From Magicicada septendecula (lineage: Eukaryota > Arthropoda > Insecta > Hemiptera > Cicadidae), in NCBI GenBank assembly GCA_034769895.1, contig CM068370.1, positions 40,257,844-40,321,843 of the forward strand: a stretch of 64,000 bases of DNA, written 5' to 3'. The translations under genes were made by a program, and so were the position numbers. Positions 22,165 through 32,235 of the stretch are shown one piece after another. The notes under the pieces are model-generated. The model made no database searches. It worked only from the letters and a program-made list of their open reading frames with translations, and was not told the origin of the DNA. How positions within the stretch are numbered: the first letter of the stretch is position 1; every line of letters starts with the position of its first letter.

Positions 22165-23244
22165 ACTTTATATATCATAAAAACACATGACCCAGATGGC
22201 AAATGGATAAGATATGTAGATGATGGACTATATGTATCAAATAACAAAAACACAAATGCAGAGAACATACTGAAACAAATCAATAACATACATCCCAAAA
22301 TACAATTCACAGAAGAAAAAGAAAAACATAACAAAATCAACTATTTAGACATAACCATCACAAGATACAACAAACACATACAATATGCAATATATAGAAA
22401 ACCAACTTCCACTAACATCATTATACCTAACCATTCTGACCACCCACCACAACATAAAATGGCAGCATTTTATTCGTTATTTAACAGAATGTACAAAATA
22501 CCCCTAAACAAACAAGAAACTGACAAAGAAAGAAATATAATATACCAAATTGGTTATGCAAATGGATACAATAAAAATACTATGATCAAAATAGAAAATA
22601 AAATCAAATACAAAATAAAAACTGAACAATTAAGAATTAATCAAACTGAACAACACATAAATAATAACAACAACAAAAAATGGGCCACATTCACATATAT
22701 AAATAATAAAATGACAAAACTAACAAAACTATTTAAAAACACAGATATAAAAATAGCATACAAAACTAATAAAAATAAATTACAAAACCTAAATAGCTCA
22801 CACAACAAAGATAATACAACAACCAACGGTATATACAAAATTGAATGCCAAGATTGCAATAAATGTTATATAGGACAAACAAAAAAACAGCTGAAAAAAC
22901 GTTATTTTGAACACCTAAATGCATACAAAAAACCAAATATATATAAATCCAATTTAGCCACACATGCAATAAACACAGGACATGAATTCCCAGACATAAC
23001 CAATGTAACACTAATAAAACATATACCACACAAAGGCACCATAATGAACATTTGGGAAAATTTACAGATTTACAAACATAAAACACAAAACAAATTAATA
23101 CCAGAACAAATACAAATCAATACAAAACATGACACAATATTCAAAGCACTCAACATCGAAAATACACAAAATACAAAAACAGATACCACAACAACACACA
23201 ATAATGCAACATTGAAGGACCAAAAGACCAACAAACCACCTTAA
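22165..23244 (+). pseudogene. Penelope-like RT (3' part) and GIY-YIG endonuclease, 5' truncated
   Basis: The open frame runs without stops from before 22165 to the TAA at 23242-23244. Near its start it carries the RT motif C 'RYVDDGLYV' followed by 'KINYLDITITRYNK' and 'YRKPTSTN', typical of the Penelope palm/thumb. At about 22828 it has 'GIYKIECQDCNKCYIGQT', a GIY-YIG endonuclease with the CxxC insertion seen in Penelope enzymes, then 'KKRYFEHLNAY' and 'IWENLQIY' supplying the expected Arg, His and Glu. RT motifs A and B are missing because the 5' half is lost, so the copy cannot be autonomous, although the surviving part has stayed open, suggesting a fairly recent copy. The codons are extremely A-rich. 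Confidence 0.85.
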
Positions 23245-23294
23245 TAACATCCAGAAGCCAACACACAAATACTGTACCAGAAGCAAGATGGCGA

Positions 23295-23336
23295 AGGCTG
23301 AAGATGGGAGAACAGGATCTCCCGAAACATGTTCCT
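23295..23336 (+). ncRNA. Hammerhead ribozyme, Penelope type (A1)
   Basis: The core is CTGAAGA (23298-23304), then stem II GGGAG (23306-23310)/CTCCC (23319-23323), then GAAA (23324-23327), then a short stem III A-CATG-U, then the UU cleavage dinucleotide, with stem I AGG (23295-23297)/CCT (23334-23336). The conserved CUGANGA and GAAA boxes are intact. The minimal stem III is typical of retroelement hammerheads, which often act as dimers. It comes just after the stop of the Penelope coding remnant. Confidence 0.82.
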
Positions 23337-23463
23337 AAAGGAAAAAATATATCTTGAGGTAAATTAGTTATAAGTATTATAGTAATATATATATATATAT
23401 ATATATATATATTACTTTAATATTTATAACTAAATTTACCTCAAGATATACTTTTTTCCTATT

Positions 23464-23505
23464 AGGAACATGTTTCGAGAGTTCCTGTACTCTCATCTTC
23501 AGCCT
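23464..23505 (-). ncRNA. Hammerhead ribozyme, Penelope type (A2)
   Basis: Minus strand: stem I AGG/CCT, CTGAAGA (complement of 23496-23502), stem II GAGAG/CTCTC (complement of 23490-23494 and 23477-23481), GAAA, ACATGT stem III, UU site. It has the same architecture as A1 with an A-U to G-C compensatory change in stem II, which supports selection on the RNA fold in the parent family. Confidence 0.82.
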
Positions 23506-23689
23506 TCGCCATCTTGTTTCCGGTGAAGCATTTGTGTGTTGGCTTCTGGATGTTATTAATAGGAATAAACCTATATGCCTGGATGTTATTAGGCATGTTC
23601 CTAATAGGAAAAAAGTATATCTTGAGGTAAATTTAGTTATAAATATTAAAGTATTATATACATCAAGAAACGGACTGTAGCAGAAAGTG

Positions 23690-23739
<50 letters not shown>

Positions 23740-23932
23740 GTATATATATACACATATGACAATACAAAACATGACACAATATTCAAAGCACTCAACATCG
23801 AAAATACACAAAATACAAATACATTTACCACAATCACACACAATAATACAACTTTAAAATACCAGTGACCAACAAGAAACCTTAATAGCAGCCAGCTAAC
23901 ACACAAATACTTCACCAGACGCAAGATCGCGA

Positions 23933-23974
23933 AGGCTGATGATGAGAGCACGGGAGCTCTCGAAACATGTTCCA
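23933..23974 (+). ncRNA. Hammerhead ribozyme, Penelope type (A3)
   Basis: CTGATGA (23936-23942), stem II GAGAG (23944-23948)/CTCTC (23957-23961), GAAA (23962-23965), CATG stem III, UU, with stem I GG/CC. The core is intact. It is on the same strand as the host gene and about 100 bp upstream of the acceptor at 24076, so it would lie near the 3' end of the preceding intron of the pre-mRNA. Confidence 0.8.
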
Positions 23975-24076
23975 AATAAGGAAAAATAACATCTTGAGGT
24001 AATATAAACATAAATTTTAAATTACTATATATATTTAGCGGAAGCAAAACCAACTTAAGTGTTCACCTTGTTGCAG

Positions 24077-24087
24077 ATGTAATGTAA
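24077..24087 (+). promoter_or_regulatory. Two overlapping start-stop uORFs
   Basis: Directly after the predicted acceptor (AG at 24075-24076, preceded by 'caccttgttgc') the exon reads ATGTAATGTAA: ATG-TAA at 24077-24082 and ATG-TAA at 24082-24087, sharing one base. The first is in frame with the main ATG at 24104 and closes that frame. Minimal start-stop uORFs are known to stall or dissipate scanning ribosomes, so translation of the main frame may be damped. This depends on the acceptor being used. Confidence 0.5.
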
Positions 24088-24103
24088 GACAGGTAACAGA
24101 ATA

Positions 24104-24248
24104 ATGATGATGGATGATACAGCAACATCATTGGCTAGCATAGAGGAAGAGTATAATGATACGCAATTGCTTGTGTCCAATATTTTAGAGGACGTTGTAG
24201 GCTCAGTAGTGAAAACTGTGGACAGCAGCTTATCGCAAGAGGAAACAG
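24104..24248 (+). CDS. ZMYND8-like PHD protein, coding exon 1
   Basis: The frame starts MMMDDTATSLASIEEEY with three consecutive ATGs and runs to a strong donor, ACAG|GTAAGC, at 24248/24249. It encodes 48 codons plus one base (phase 1), an acidic Asp/Glu-rich N-terminus. An in-frame TAA at 24080 shows the coding frame cannot extend further upstream. The acceptor at 24076 implies an upstream non-coding exon. The phase matches the next exon at 42485. On its own the exon has no recognisable domain; its identity comes from the linked PHD exon. Confidence 0.7.
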
Positions 24249-24335
24249 GTAAGCTCGTGTGTAGGAAATACTATTACAACCATTTTACAGTGATTCTTGC
24301 AATTTTTGCTTTTTTGTTCACTTAATTATAGTGTT

Positions 24336-24487
<152 letters not shown>

Positions 24488-25329
24488 CAATAAACTACAT
24501 GCTTTGTGTAGCAGACAATGTCAAGGGGAATATAATATTTTTGTAAGCAGTAGTAATGTCAGTATGAGATTATAAAATATATCTAATAAAGATCTTTTTT
24601 ACAAGGTTTTATTGAATTTTTTTATTTAAGATTTGGTAGTGATATGTAATTATCCTCTTGTTACTACATTAAAGAAACTGTTTAGTTCTGTACAAATGGA
24701 GGAAGAAAACATCTGAATTTGTGCAAATGTGCAATCTGTATATGTTGGCACTTTGCAGTTACGTGAAAAAAAGAAAAATTGGATCAGAACAAAGATATGA
24801 AAGTCATCAGACTGTACTGAAAGAGCTGAGATTCTGAAATGTTTATATAACTTATTAAAGAACAGATTATTGTACTTTTAAATTTATGTTTCAAGAGTGT
24901 CATTATTTGTAGGACCCGACTATGACGACGACCTTCAGAATGTACTGTTAAGCTTTAGAGTTAGCCATTTTCTTTGTTTCTGTCACATTCTTCTATAAAA
25001 AGAGAATAGCAACTTATTAATTTTATTACAAAGTTTTTTTAGACAAAATATGCTACACTACAGTATAAAATATTTATAAAACTAACTTTATTAAAAGATC
25101 TTTGTCAAATGTATTTTCTAGTCTGATGCTGGCCTAAATATTGACAACCCATAATAAAGTAATAGAATTCACTCTCCTTTTTGAAACCAGTAATTGAAAT
25201 GGGTAAGGGAACATTAAAAAAACCTTATTTTTTTGTTCACATTAGATTAAAAATAATCATTTATCTGGGCCAAATGTATGTATGAAGTTACGGTGTAACT
25301 ATTATGACATTATTGACAAATACACAAAA

Positions 25330-26450
25330 AGACTACTTACCCTGATTCTGACAAACTGACTTACGACTTACCTTATAAAAACCAGAAGATCCCGAATTGT
25401 ACAAGGTCGCCAAGTCGCCACCACATTTGGAAAAAGGGAATGTGGAAAACTTTTTACACTATTCCCATTAAAACAACTGAGTTAATTTATCTCCCTTCAT
25501 TCAGAAGCTTTCACAGGTTTGTTTAGGCGGGTTTTTTGGCACTGAATTTAGGGTATGGTAATTAGGCATAATAACTACTCTCAACACATGGTTATGGTAC
25601 TAAACAAATCTTGTTTATTATGATCAGCGTTTAAATTCTTTCTCTTTTTCTAACTTTCTTTTTATATGCTACTGTAAACAATTATAAACCATAAAATTTC
25701 AGAAGCTAATTCTTATCTACCAATCATTATCTACAAACCCGTACTTTCCCTTTTTCTTTCACACACTCTCTCACTCTCTATACATATCTTTTTCACCCCC
25801 ATTTACTGACCTCTTTATTATTATTGTGTTACTTCACTTCTGGCCAAAATATTTGCTTTTACACAGTACTTAGCTGTACTTGTATGCACTATTACGTTGC
25901 AAGTCCCCTTTTTCACTCAAACACCAAACGTTTTAAAACTCTTTTTATTCCATCGTCACTGTTCTGAACTGCCGCGTTATTAAAGATGTTTTTAATACTT
26001 CATTACTCCCTTTTACTTAACTTTGGGGCAGGCCTACCGTACTTACACACGTAGGCCTCCCAACACTATTATAATATGACTGTCCGATCTGAAGGTTAGC
26101 TGGCGACTGGGATGAGTTGGGTACGCTATCCGCGTTCTTTGTGTATTCACCACAAGGCTCTACCGGATGTCCCCTTCGTCCCTTGCCTTCAACCATGGAC
26201 GGTGTCAGACGTTTCTCGACTCCGGAAGTTTTTTGTACATTAAAACACGTGGTGTTCTGGTTAGTCACCTTATTAAGCCGTAATCCACGCACGTTTTCTG
26301 TGACTCACTTACCCTTTGTCTGGCTTCTCACGCACCTCCAAACAATAGATTTTATAAAAGTATTACATAAAATGGTTAATTTCTGAAAATTATTAAAAAC
26401 AATGGTTCAGCCCATTTTGTCCCGTTACAACGGTGTCTGATTTTACAGTC
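25330..26450. other. CpG-richer, repeat-like intronic segment
   Basis: It is richer in GC and CG than its surroundings (especially 26020-26300), with pyrimidine-rich stretches at 25740-25800. No domain is recognisable in any frame. It could be a solo LTR or an old retroelement fragment, but I found no partner copy or terminal structure in this window. Confidence 0.3.
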
Positions 26451-27771
26451 AGAATCAAATATATGATTCTGTATAATGTTAACTAAATTTTAGCCAGATT
26501 CACTAAATTTTGTTGTTGAAAAAAAATATGTGTGTGCACTCTGTGACACTTGTATGGGGGCACACATGCACACACTCACAACTATTACAGGATGTGTCCA
26601 AGTGTTAGAGAGAGTACATTTTTATGTGTGTAAAATAGGGATGAGTATTTGCATAAAAAAGGTGTTAGTTACACTTTTCAGCACCCTAACTCATGTTCTT
26701 AAACATAATAGCCGTTCTGTTCTGAGTTAGTACTTTGTTTTAACCTACAATTTCCATATCTTTTTCTGGTTTTAACCTACGTATTTTAATTATTTTTCTG
26801 TAATTTGCATTTATGTGCCTGCTAAATAATATTGTTTGTTTCATGTATATTAAAAATACGAATGCATATTCATACAAGTGCTGATTAAAAAACACAAAAA
26901 AAAAAGTTTTACGATAATTTATATTTTGTTTTTCATTGAAGAGGTGTTTGTGTATGTAAAAGAAAATGTACAAGACAAAATCTGTTTCTTATGGGTGAAA
27001 ATATGGAAGTCCATCAGTTAAATCACCAATATAATAGTAAAGGAAAACAGTAACAGGATTTTAAAATGTGCCAATACTGGTGGCTGAATATGCAGAGAGG
27101 GTCTTGGGATGTTCCTTTATAGCTAGGGTGAAGGGCAATAATCGTTGGCCTTGAAAAGGCCATAAATGCCTTGTGTGGTGTGGTGTGAATGCTGTTCCTT
27201 TGTGTGGAGCACAGCATAGAACTGTGAGAGAAAAAAAAAGAAAACTGTTTCAAATCACAGTTTTAAGAAACCATTTTTGTTATATTACAGCCACATCAGC
27301 TAGGAATGAATATGACATCTGCTGAATTGTATAATTTGTATCACCTGCTCTGTGTTCAAAACCATCAGATCAGTATTTTCTCCTTTTGTAAGATTATCAT
27401 TAGTTTAACTGATAATGTGTTTTTTTTTTTTAATACACTTAACATTATACAGTGTGCCTGGCTTGTAAATATAACTTGTGTCCATAATACAGGGAAAATA
27501 TGTAAAAATGCAATATTTATTGATATAAAGATTGTCTTATTGTGGTTAAAAGTAAAAGAAATATAAGTATATATGTAGATGTATAGAAATAAAAAACCAT
27601 AGAAAGTGCTGAACACTGCAAAGTGTAGTTACTGCAGACATCCTGTTAATTGTATTAAAATTCTCTACAGCATAATAATTATTTTGTAAATATGATGCTT
27701 ATAATTAAGTATATTTATATAAGTCATGGTAGTCTTAATGAAAGTGAAAGCGGTAAGCTAAATGAATAAAG

Positions 27772-27871
27772 TAAATATAATTAGTTCACTACCTACTCAG
27801 AACACAATTTTTTTACAATTTACCTGTAAAAAATTTTGTGTTCCGAGTCGGTAGTGAATTAATTATATTTA
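27772..27871. repeat. Foldback (hairpin) element
   Basis: The arms 27772-27815 and 27827-27871 are imperfect inverted copies ('taaatataattagttcacta' against 'tagtgaattaattatattta' and 'cagaacacaatttttt' against its complement), with roughly 90 percent pairing and an 11-nt loop. It may be a very short MITE. Target duplication is unclear. Confidence 0.65.
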
Positions 27872-28387
27872 GTTAAGTAACGGACACGTCATGGACAACG
27901 AAATCCAAGAATAAAGTAACATACCATTCTTCTCCCTTAAAAATTATGACCATTGTAGAAATGAAAAAAAAATCTCAAAAGAGTTTTACCTTTAGGAAAT
28001 GTAGTGCATCATCAAAGGTGAAGTTTGTTTTGAGTTTCCATTGTACGTAAAATCTGTTACCAGTAGTTATCAGCGTTAAATTATATTTGAAAAACAGCAG
28101 GAACAGTTTTAGATATAAATAAAGAACGGAACAAAAATAAATGTTTCTTTTTTTTTAATTGATTTGCTTCTATATTATTTTAAACTGTTTCGTTGACTGT
28201 AATCACCTACTCATTATTATACTGAACTCAGTACCTCATTCATATTCATTTATTAAAAATGTATACTGTTTATTTAAACATTAACTAAATATTTTAAAAT
28301 TTTCAGAGAAAACTCATTTTTATTTGTATTAACATTGTTGCTGTTGTTAATTTAAAAAAAATATTGTTATTTTTAATATTAATTAAT

Positions 28388-28615
28388 TTTTCGGTGGAGG
28401 GTTTGTGAGGATCGGTCAAAAATATAACACAAATTTTAACTTATTTAAATATTTACAGTTGTGTGTTTGGCGTCAGCAACAGTTGTCCTGATGATGACAA
28501 TAAACATTGTCGAAATGTCGACACAAATAAGTTAAAATTTACGTTATATTTTTGACCGATCCTCACAAACTCTTCACTGAAAAATTTATTGATTGACAGT
28601 CACTACGGATTTAAG
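28388..28615. mobile_element. Palindromic element carrying one hammerhead (type B)
   Basis: The left arm from about 28388 ('ttttcggtgg...gtgaggatcggtcaaaaatat') is inverted at the right (28540-28590), with a hammerhead at 28484-28523 in the middle. The right extension ('tgattgacagtcactacggatttaagg') matches, inverted, the left end of the nested element at 30010, so both belong to one family, most likely Penelope-derived and non-autonomous. Confidence 0.65.
28484..28523 (+). ncRNA. Hammerhead ribozyme (B1)
   Basis: Stem I TGTC/GACA (28484-28487 with 28520-28523), CTGATGA (28488-28494), stem II GACAAT/ATTGTC with AAAC loop (28496-28511), GAAA (28512-28515), and an almost absent stem III (A-TG-U) ahead of a GUC cleavage triplet (C28519). 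The core boxes are perfect. Such vestigial stem III forms are thought to need dimerisation. Confidence 0.75.
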
Positions 28616-30098
28616 GTTATATTAATATTATTGTTGTTTTTTTTTTGTCTAAGTAAATAAGAGAAACTGTTTATTAATACTCTTTTGTATAAACTTGTGT
28701 AAATACGATATGTTTTCAACAAATTAATATTCTAAGGACACATAAGAGAAAGTTTAGTGGTCTAATTATTTCAGTCACAGTTTGTTTTTAGTAAAAAATT
28801 TTATTTGATTAATGTGAATGCCGTGAAATTGAATGTGATAGAAGTAACAAACACTAACTTAAAGTCTATAAATGTATGGATTGAAATGTATAAAATTTAC
28901 TCCAGACCACCTTAGTGTGTTGTCATAAAATATTAACATATCAGGCTGCTCTTAATAGTTATGTTTTTTCCCATTTATTGCCCTTTAATATAGTAATGTT
29001 GTTGAAAGCAGAGTTTAAATACATTGATCAGCAAGTCTGTTAGTTGGCATTCACAGGCTTAGTTACTTCATTGTGAAGTTGTATGATTATTTATATAGTG
29101 TTTTTAACAGCTGAGTACTAATGTAAATGGGAGAGGACATTTGTATAATGTTATGCAAGTCTGTTGAATACTTGTGTGCATATGAGTTAATAAAATAAGA
29201 CTCAATACAAGAATGGGGTTGTGGTTGTGCCTGTGTGTGTGTGCGTGCGCGCGTGCACACAGGCAAGCAAACTTCTGTGAATATATTTTAGCTTCTTAAG
29301 AGAAATTATTCTACATATGAAAAAAGTAGTGAGTTTGAATCCACTACTCATCAGCTGTGATGTCCTCCATACCTCATCAGTCATTCAATCCTTGATTGCA
29401 TATTGTTTTCTTGTATACTTTTAGGCTTATATATATTAAATTCCAAAAATATTATAAAACCAGTTTTTTTTTTTTTTTTTTTTCAAAAATATAAAACCAC
29501 CAATGTTATGTCCATCTGTGGTTCTGAAGAGATATCTTTCATTGTCTCTTCTCATTATTATTTCAGTGTCTGTTTTGTATTGAATATACAGTCGAACCTC
29601 TATATAACGAAATTGAGAATCCCGGAAAAAATTCGTTAAATAGAGGTTTTCGTTATATAGAGGTATAAACCACTTATAACAAGAATTCCCCGTCTAATTT
29701 TTTTATGAATGTTGTTTCACGTTGTATAATGAATTAATATTACGTACCGTTATTTTTCTTAATAGCGCATACTTAAAAAAGTAAATGTATTTTTATGTCA
29801 TGCTTTACATATTAATCTAATACATAATAAGTACGTACTGAATAAAGAGTTTGTGTATTTCATGTAAAGACTTACCTTGTACATGGTTGTAGGCTATACG
29901 TAAAAGCATGTTGAACTGAGTTTTAGGTTAACACTGTATTTTTATTTCTAGCACATAATTTTTTCACAACAATAATACAAAAAATGAATACACTAACTTT
30001 ATTTAAAATCCTTAAATTTTTAGTGACCGTCAATCAGTGAATGTTTTAGTGGATGGTTAGTGAGGATCGGTCAATAATACAACTTTTAGTTATTTTGC

Positions 30099-30136
30099 GT
30101 CGATGTTTCGACAATATTTATTGTCATCTTCAGGAC
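30099..30136 (-). ncRNA. Hammerhead ribozyme (B3)
   Basis: Minus strand: stem I GTC/GAC, CTGAAGA (complement of 30127-30133), stem II GACAAT/ATTGTC, GAAA, vestigial stem III (A-CA-U), cleavage after AUC. It is the mirror of B2 in the other palindrome arm, with a CGUC to CAUC difference. Confidence 0.7.
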
Positions 30137-30472
30137 CTGTGTATGAATTACAATAGAAATATCAAACATAACGAAACAATTAAATATTTGGGTGAACGTG
30201 TTGGTGATGTGAGTGTGTGCATGCGTATGTATGTATCATTTTTTATGTGAAGACTTATGATAGTTTGTTTACATCTTCAAATTATCTTTATTCTCATACT
30301 ATAATTTGCTCGCTTTCTTAAAGATAATTTGAAGATGTAAACAAACTATCATAAGTCTTCACATAAAAAATGATACATACATACGCATGCACACACTCAC
30401 ATCACCAACACGTTCACCCAAATATTTAATTGTTTCGTTATGTTTGATATTTCTATTGTAATTCATACACAG

Positions 30473-30510
30473 GTCCTGAAGATGACAATAAATATTGTCG
30501 AAACGTCGAC
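30473..30510 (+). ncRNA. Hammerhead ribozyme (B2)
   Basis: Stem I GTC (30473-30475)/GAC (30508-30510), CTGAAGA (30476-30482), stem II GACAAT (30484-30489)/ATTGTC (30494-30499), GAAA (30500-30503), CG mini stem III, GUC cleavage triplet ending at 30507. All core boxes are intact. Confidence 0.75.
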
Positions 30511-30679
30511 GAAAAATAACTAAAAGTTGTATTATTGACCGATCCTCACTAACCATCCACTAAAACATTTATTTAAAATGTTAAAAAGTACTAATCCTAA
30601 TGCATTCTTTAGTCTTTGATGGATGTTGATCGGTAATGTTGACAGTAGGCTATATAATTTTTGATACAGTTTTAATTCG

Positions 30680-32235
30680 TTACTTAAAAAAGTGGGTAAT
30701 TTTCTGTTGTTTTCTGTGTTTGAATAAGATACTACGTTCAAAAAAAGTTTCACATCTATTTGAATACTCAAAAATACTGTCAGGTACTTCGTTCTTGAGA
30801 TGTAGTGCAAGCCTAATTGCTTTAAATGACTGTAAAACCTCGTCGTCGGTAGGTTTTCTCTTGTCTTGCTGGTCTTCAAAATTTTTGTCGTCGTCATCAT
30901 CATCATCATCTTCTACCGGTTCAGAGGACTTGCTAACACTATGGAGTATGTCGTCATCGTCCGGAAAATCAGAAACTGTAACATGTTCATCAGCAGTGAT
31001 GAAATCTTTCAGTGTAACTTCGTTACTGACATTTCCAGTTGTTTATAGAAAATTCCAGTGACTTCTTAACTGTACTAGTGTCATATCATCTTCTTCATTC
31101 CATTCTGTCGTGGCGGTACTGAAACCAGCTTTACAAAAACAATGGAATATTGTTTCATCGCTAACATCATTGGTCCATACTTTTGATAATTCAGAAATGC
31201 ACTCCCGGAGATCAACAGTATTAACAGGGACAGTCTGGTTGTTCTCTACAATGGTAACAATTTTTTTCAGGATTCTTTTTCGGTAGTGCAATTTAAGAGT
31301 TTTAATTACCCCCTGATCCATTGGTTGTATAATTGACGTTAAATTTGGTGGGAAAAATACGACTTTTACGTTATTTAATACAGAATTAATGTCTCCAGGA
31401 TGAGCCATACAATTATCAATAAAAAGCACAATTTTTCTTTTTTGTGTGGTCATTTGTTTGTCCAGCTTTCTTACCCAACCTGTAAAAATGTCAGTAGTCA
31501 TCCACGCCTTTTTGTTAAATGTGTAGTTTACCTCTAGAGATTTAACTCCTCGAAAACAACGCGGAGTTTTACTTTTGCCAATTACCAACATTTTAAGTCT
31601 TTCAGTCCCTAGCATGTTTGCAGCCACTAACACCGTAATTCTTAGTTTACTTTGTTTACCACCAAAGCACGGATCATTTTTAAAAGTTAGCGTTTTGTTG
31701 GGTAAACGTTTAAAAAATAGACCCGTCTCGTCCGCGTTGAAAATGTCTTTTCGTGGATATTCTTTTAAAATCGGTTTTAACACAATCTGCTTCCAAGTTT
31801 CACAGTTACTTACGCTGGCACTTGCACTTTCTCCACAAATACTTTATGAATTACACCATGCCTTTTTCTAAACTTCTCTAACCACCCATTGCTGGCCTGG
31901 AAATCCTTGTGTCCCAATGCAGCACCAAATTCCAGGGCTTTTTCTTTAATTAATGTCCCGGATAATGGAAGCTTTTTTTCGCGCATCACCGTCATCCATT
32001 TTAAAATGGCTTCGTCGATATCATCATACATGCTACTTTTTAACTTTTTCCTCACTAGACTTTCTTTACGTTGGTCTGCTTCCTGTAGTATCACGTCCCG
32101 ATTTTTTAAAATTGTCGACAGTGAACTTGGTGGGATTCCAAATTTTTGCGCGATATCTTTTTTTTTAACATTTTTGTCAACTTCGTGTATAATGCTAATT
32201 TTTTCCGAAACACTAAGGCACTTCCGTTTTGACAT
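30680..32235 (-). pseudogene. Tigger-type (CENP-B-like) transposase, frameshifted
   Basis: The N-terminal part (ATG at 32235, 'MSKRKCLSVSEKISIIHEVD') has a Pipsqueak-type helix-turn-helix, then a CENP-B-type DNA-binding region ('IKEKALEFGAAL...ASNGWLEKFRKRHGV'). Near 31800-31830 the frame shifts; the DDE domain continues at 31783-31043 with 'NADETGLFFKRLP', 'VLFIDNCMAHP' and 'NLTSIIQPMDQGVIKTLK', supplying the three acidic residues. Another break near 31045 precedes an acidic Asp-rich C-terminal tail readable to about 30683. It is a cut-and-paste transposase of the pogo/Tigger family, related to domesticated CENP-B and JRK proteins. The two frame breaks make it a pseudogene. Confidence 0.88.

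Larger units (their letters stand above)
21985..24060. mobile_element. Penelope-like retroelement cluster with inverted terminal segments
   Basis: One or more 5'-truncated Penelope-like copies are arranged with inverted ends: the 'caatcactttctgctacagtc' block at about 22010 recurs inverted at about 23670-23690, and 'acctcaag..aaaaaagtatatcttgaggta' blocks recur at 22078, 23350, 23445, 23615 and 23990. A coding remnant (22165-23244) and three hammerhead ribozymes (23295-23336 plus, 23464-23505 minus, 23933-23974 plus) lie inside, separated by TA microsatellites. Inverted or tandem pseudo-LTRs and hammerhead motifs are known hallmarks of Penelope-like elements. The last fragment ends only about 50 bp before the acceptor of the first coding exon. 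Confidence 0.8.
30010..30567. mobile_element. Nested palindromic element with two hammerheads
   Basis: It is inserted in the Tigger element with a 12-bp duplication TTTATTTAAAAT (29998-30009 and 30568-30579). The two arms (about 30037-30290 and 30310-30567) are near-perfect inverted copies over some 250 bp each, and each contains a hammerhead in opposite orientation. It is probably a non-autonomous Penelope derivative with head-to-head pseudo-LTRs. Identical 65-codon open frames on the two strands are just the two arms. Confidence 0.8.

Noticed and set aside
30053..30556. Two identical 65-codon proteins on opposite strands
   Set aside because: They are the two arms of the hammerhead palindrome; the frame carries no recognisable domain.
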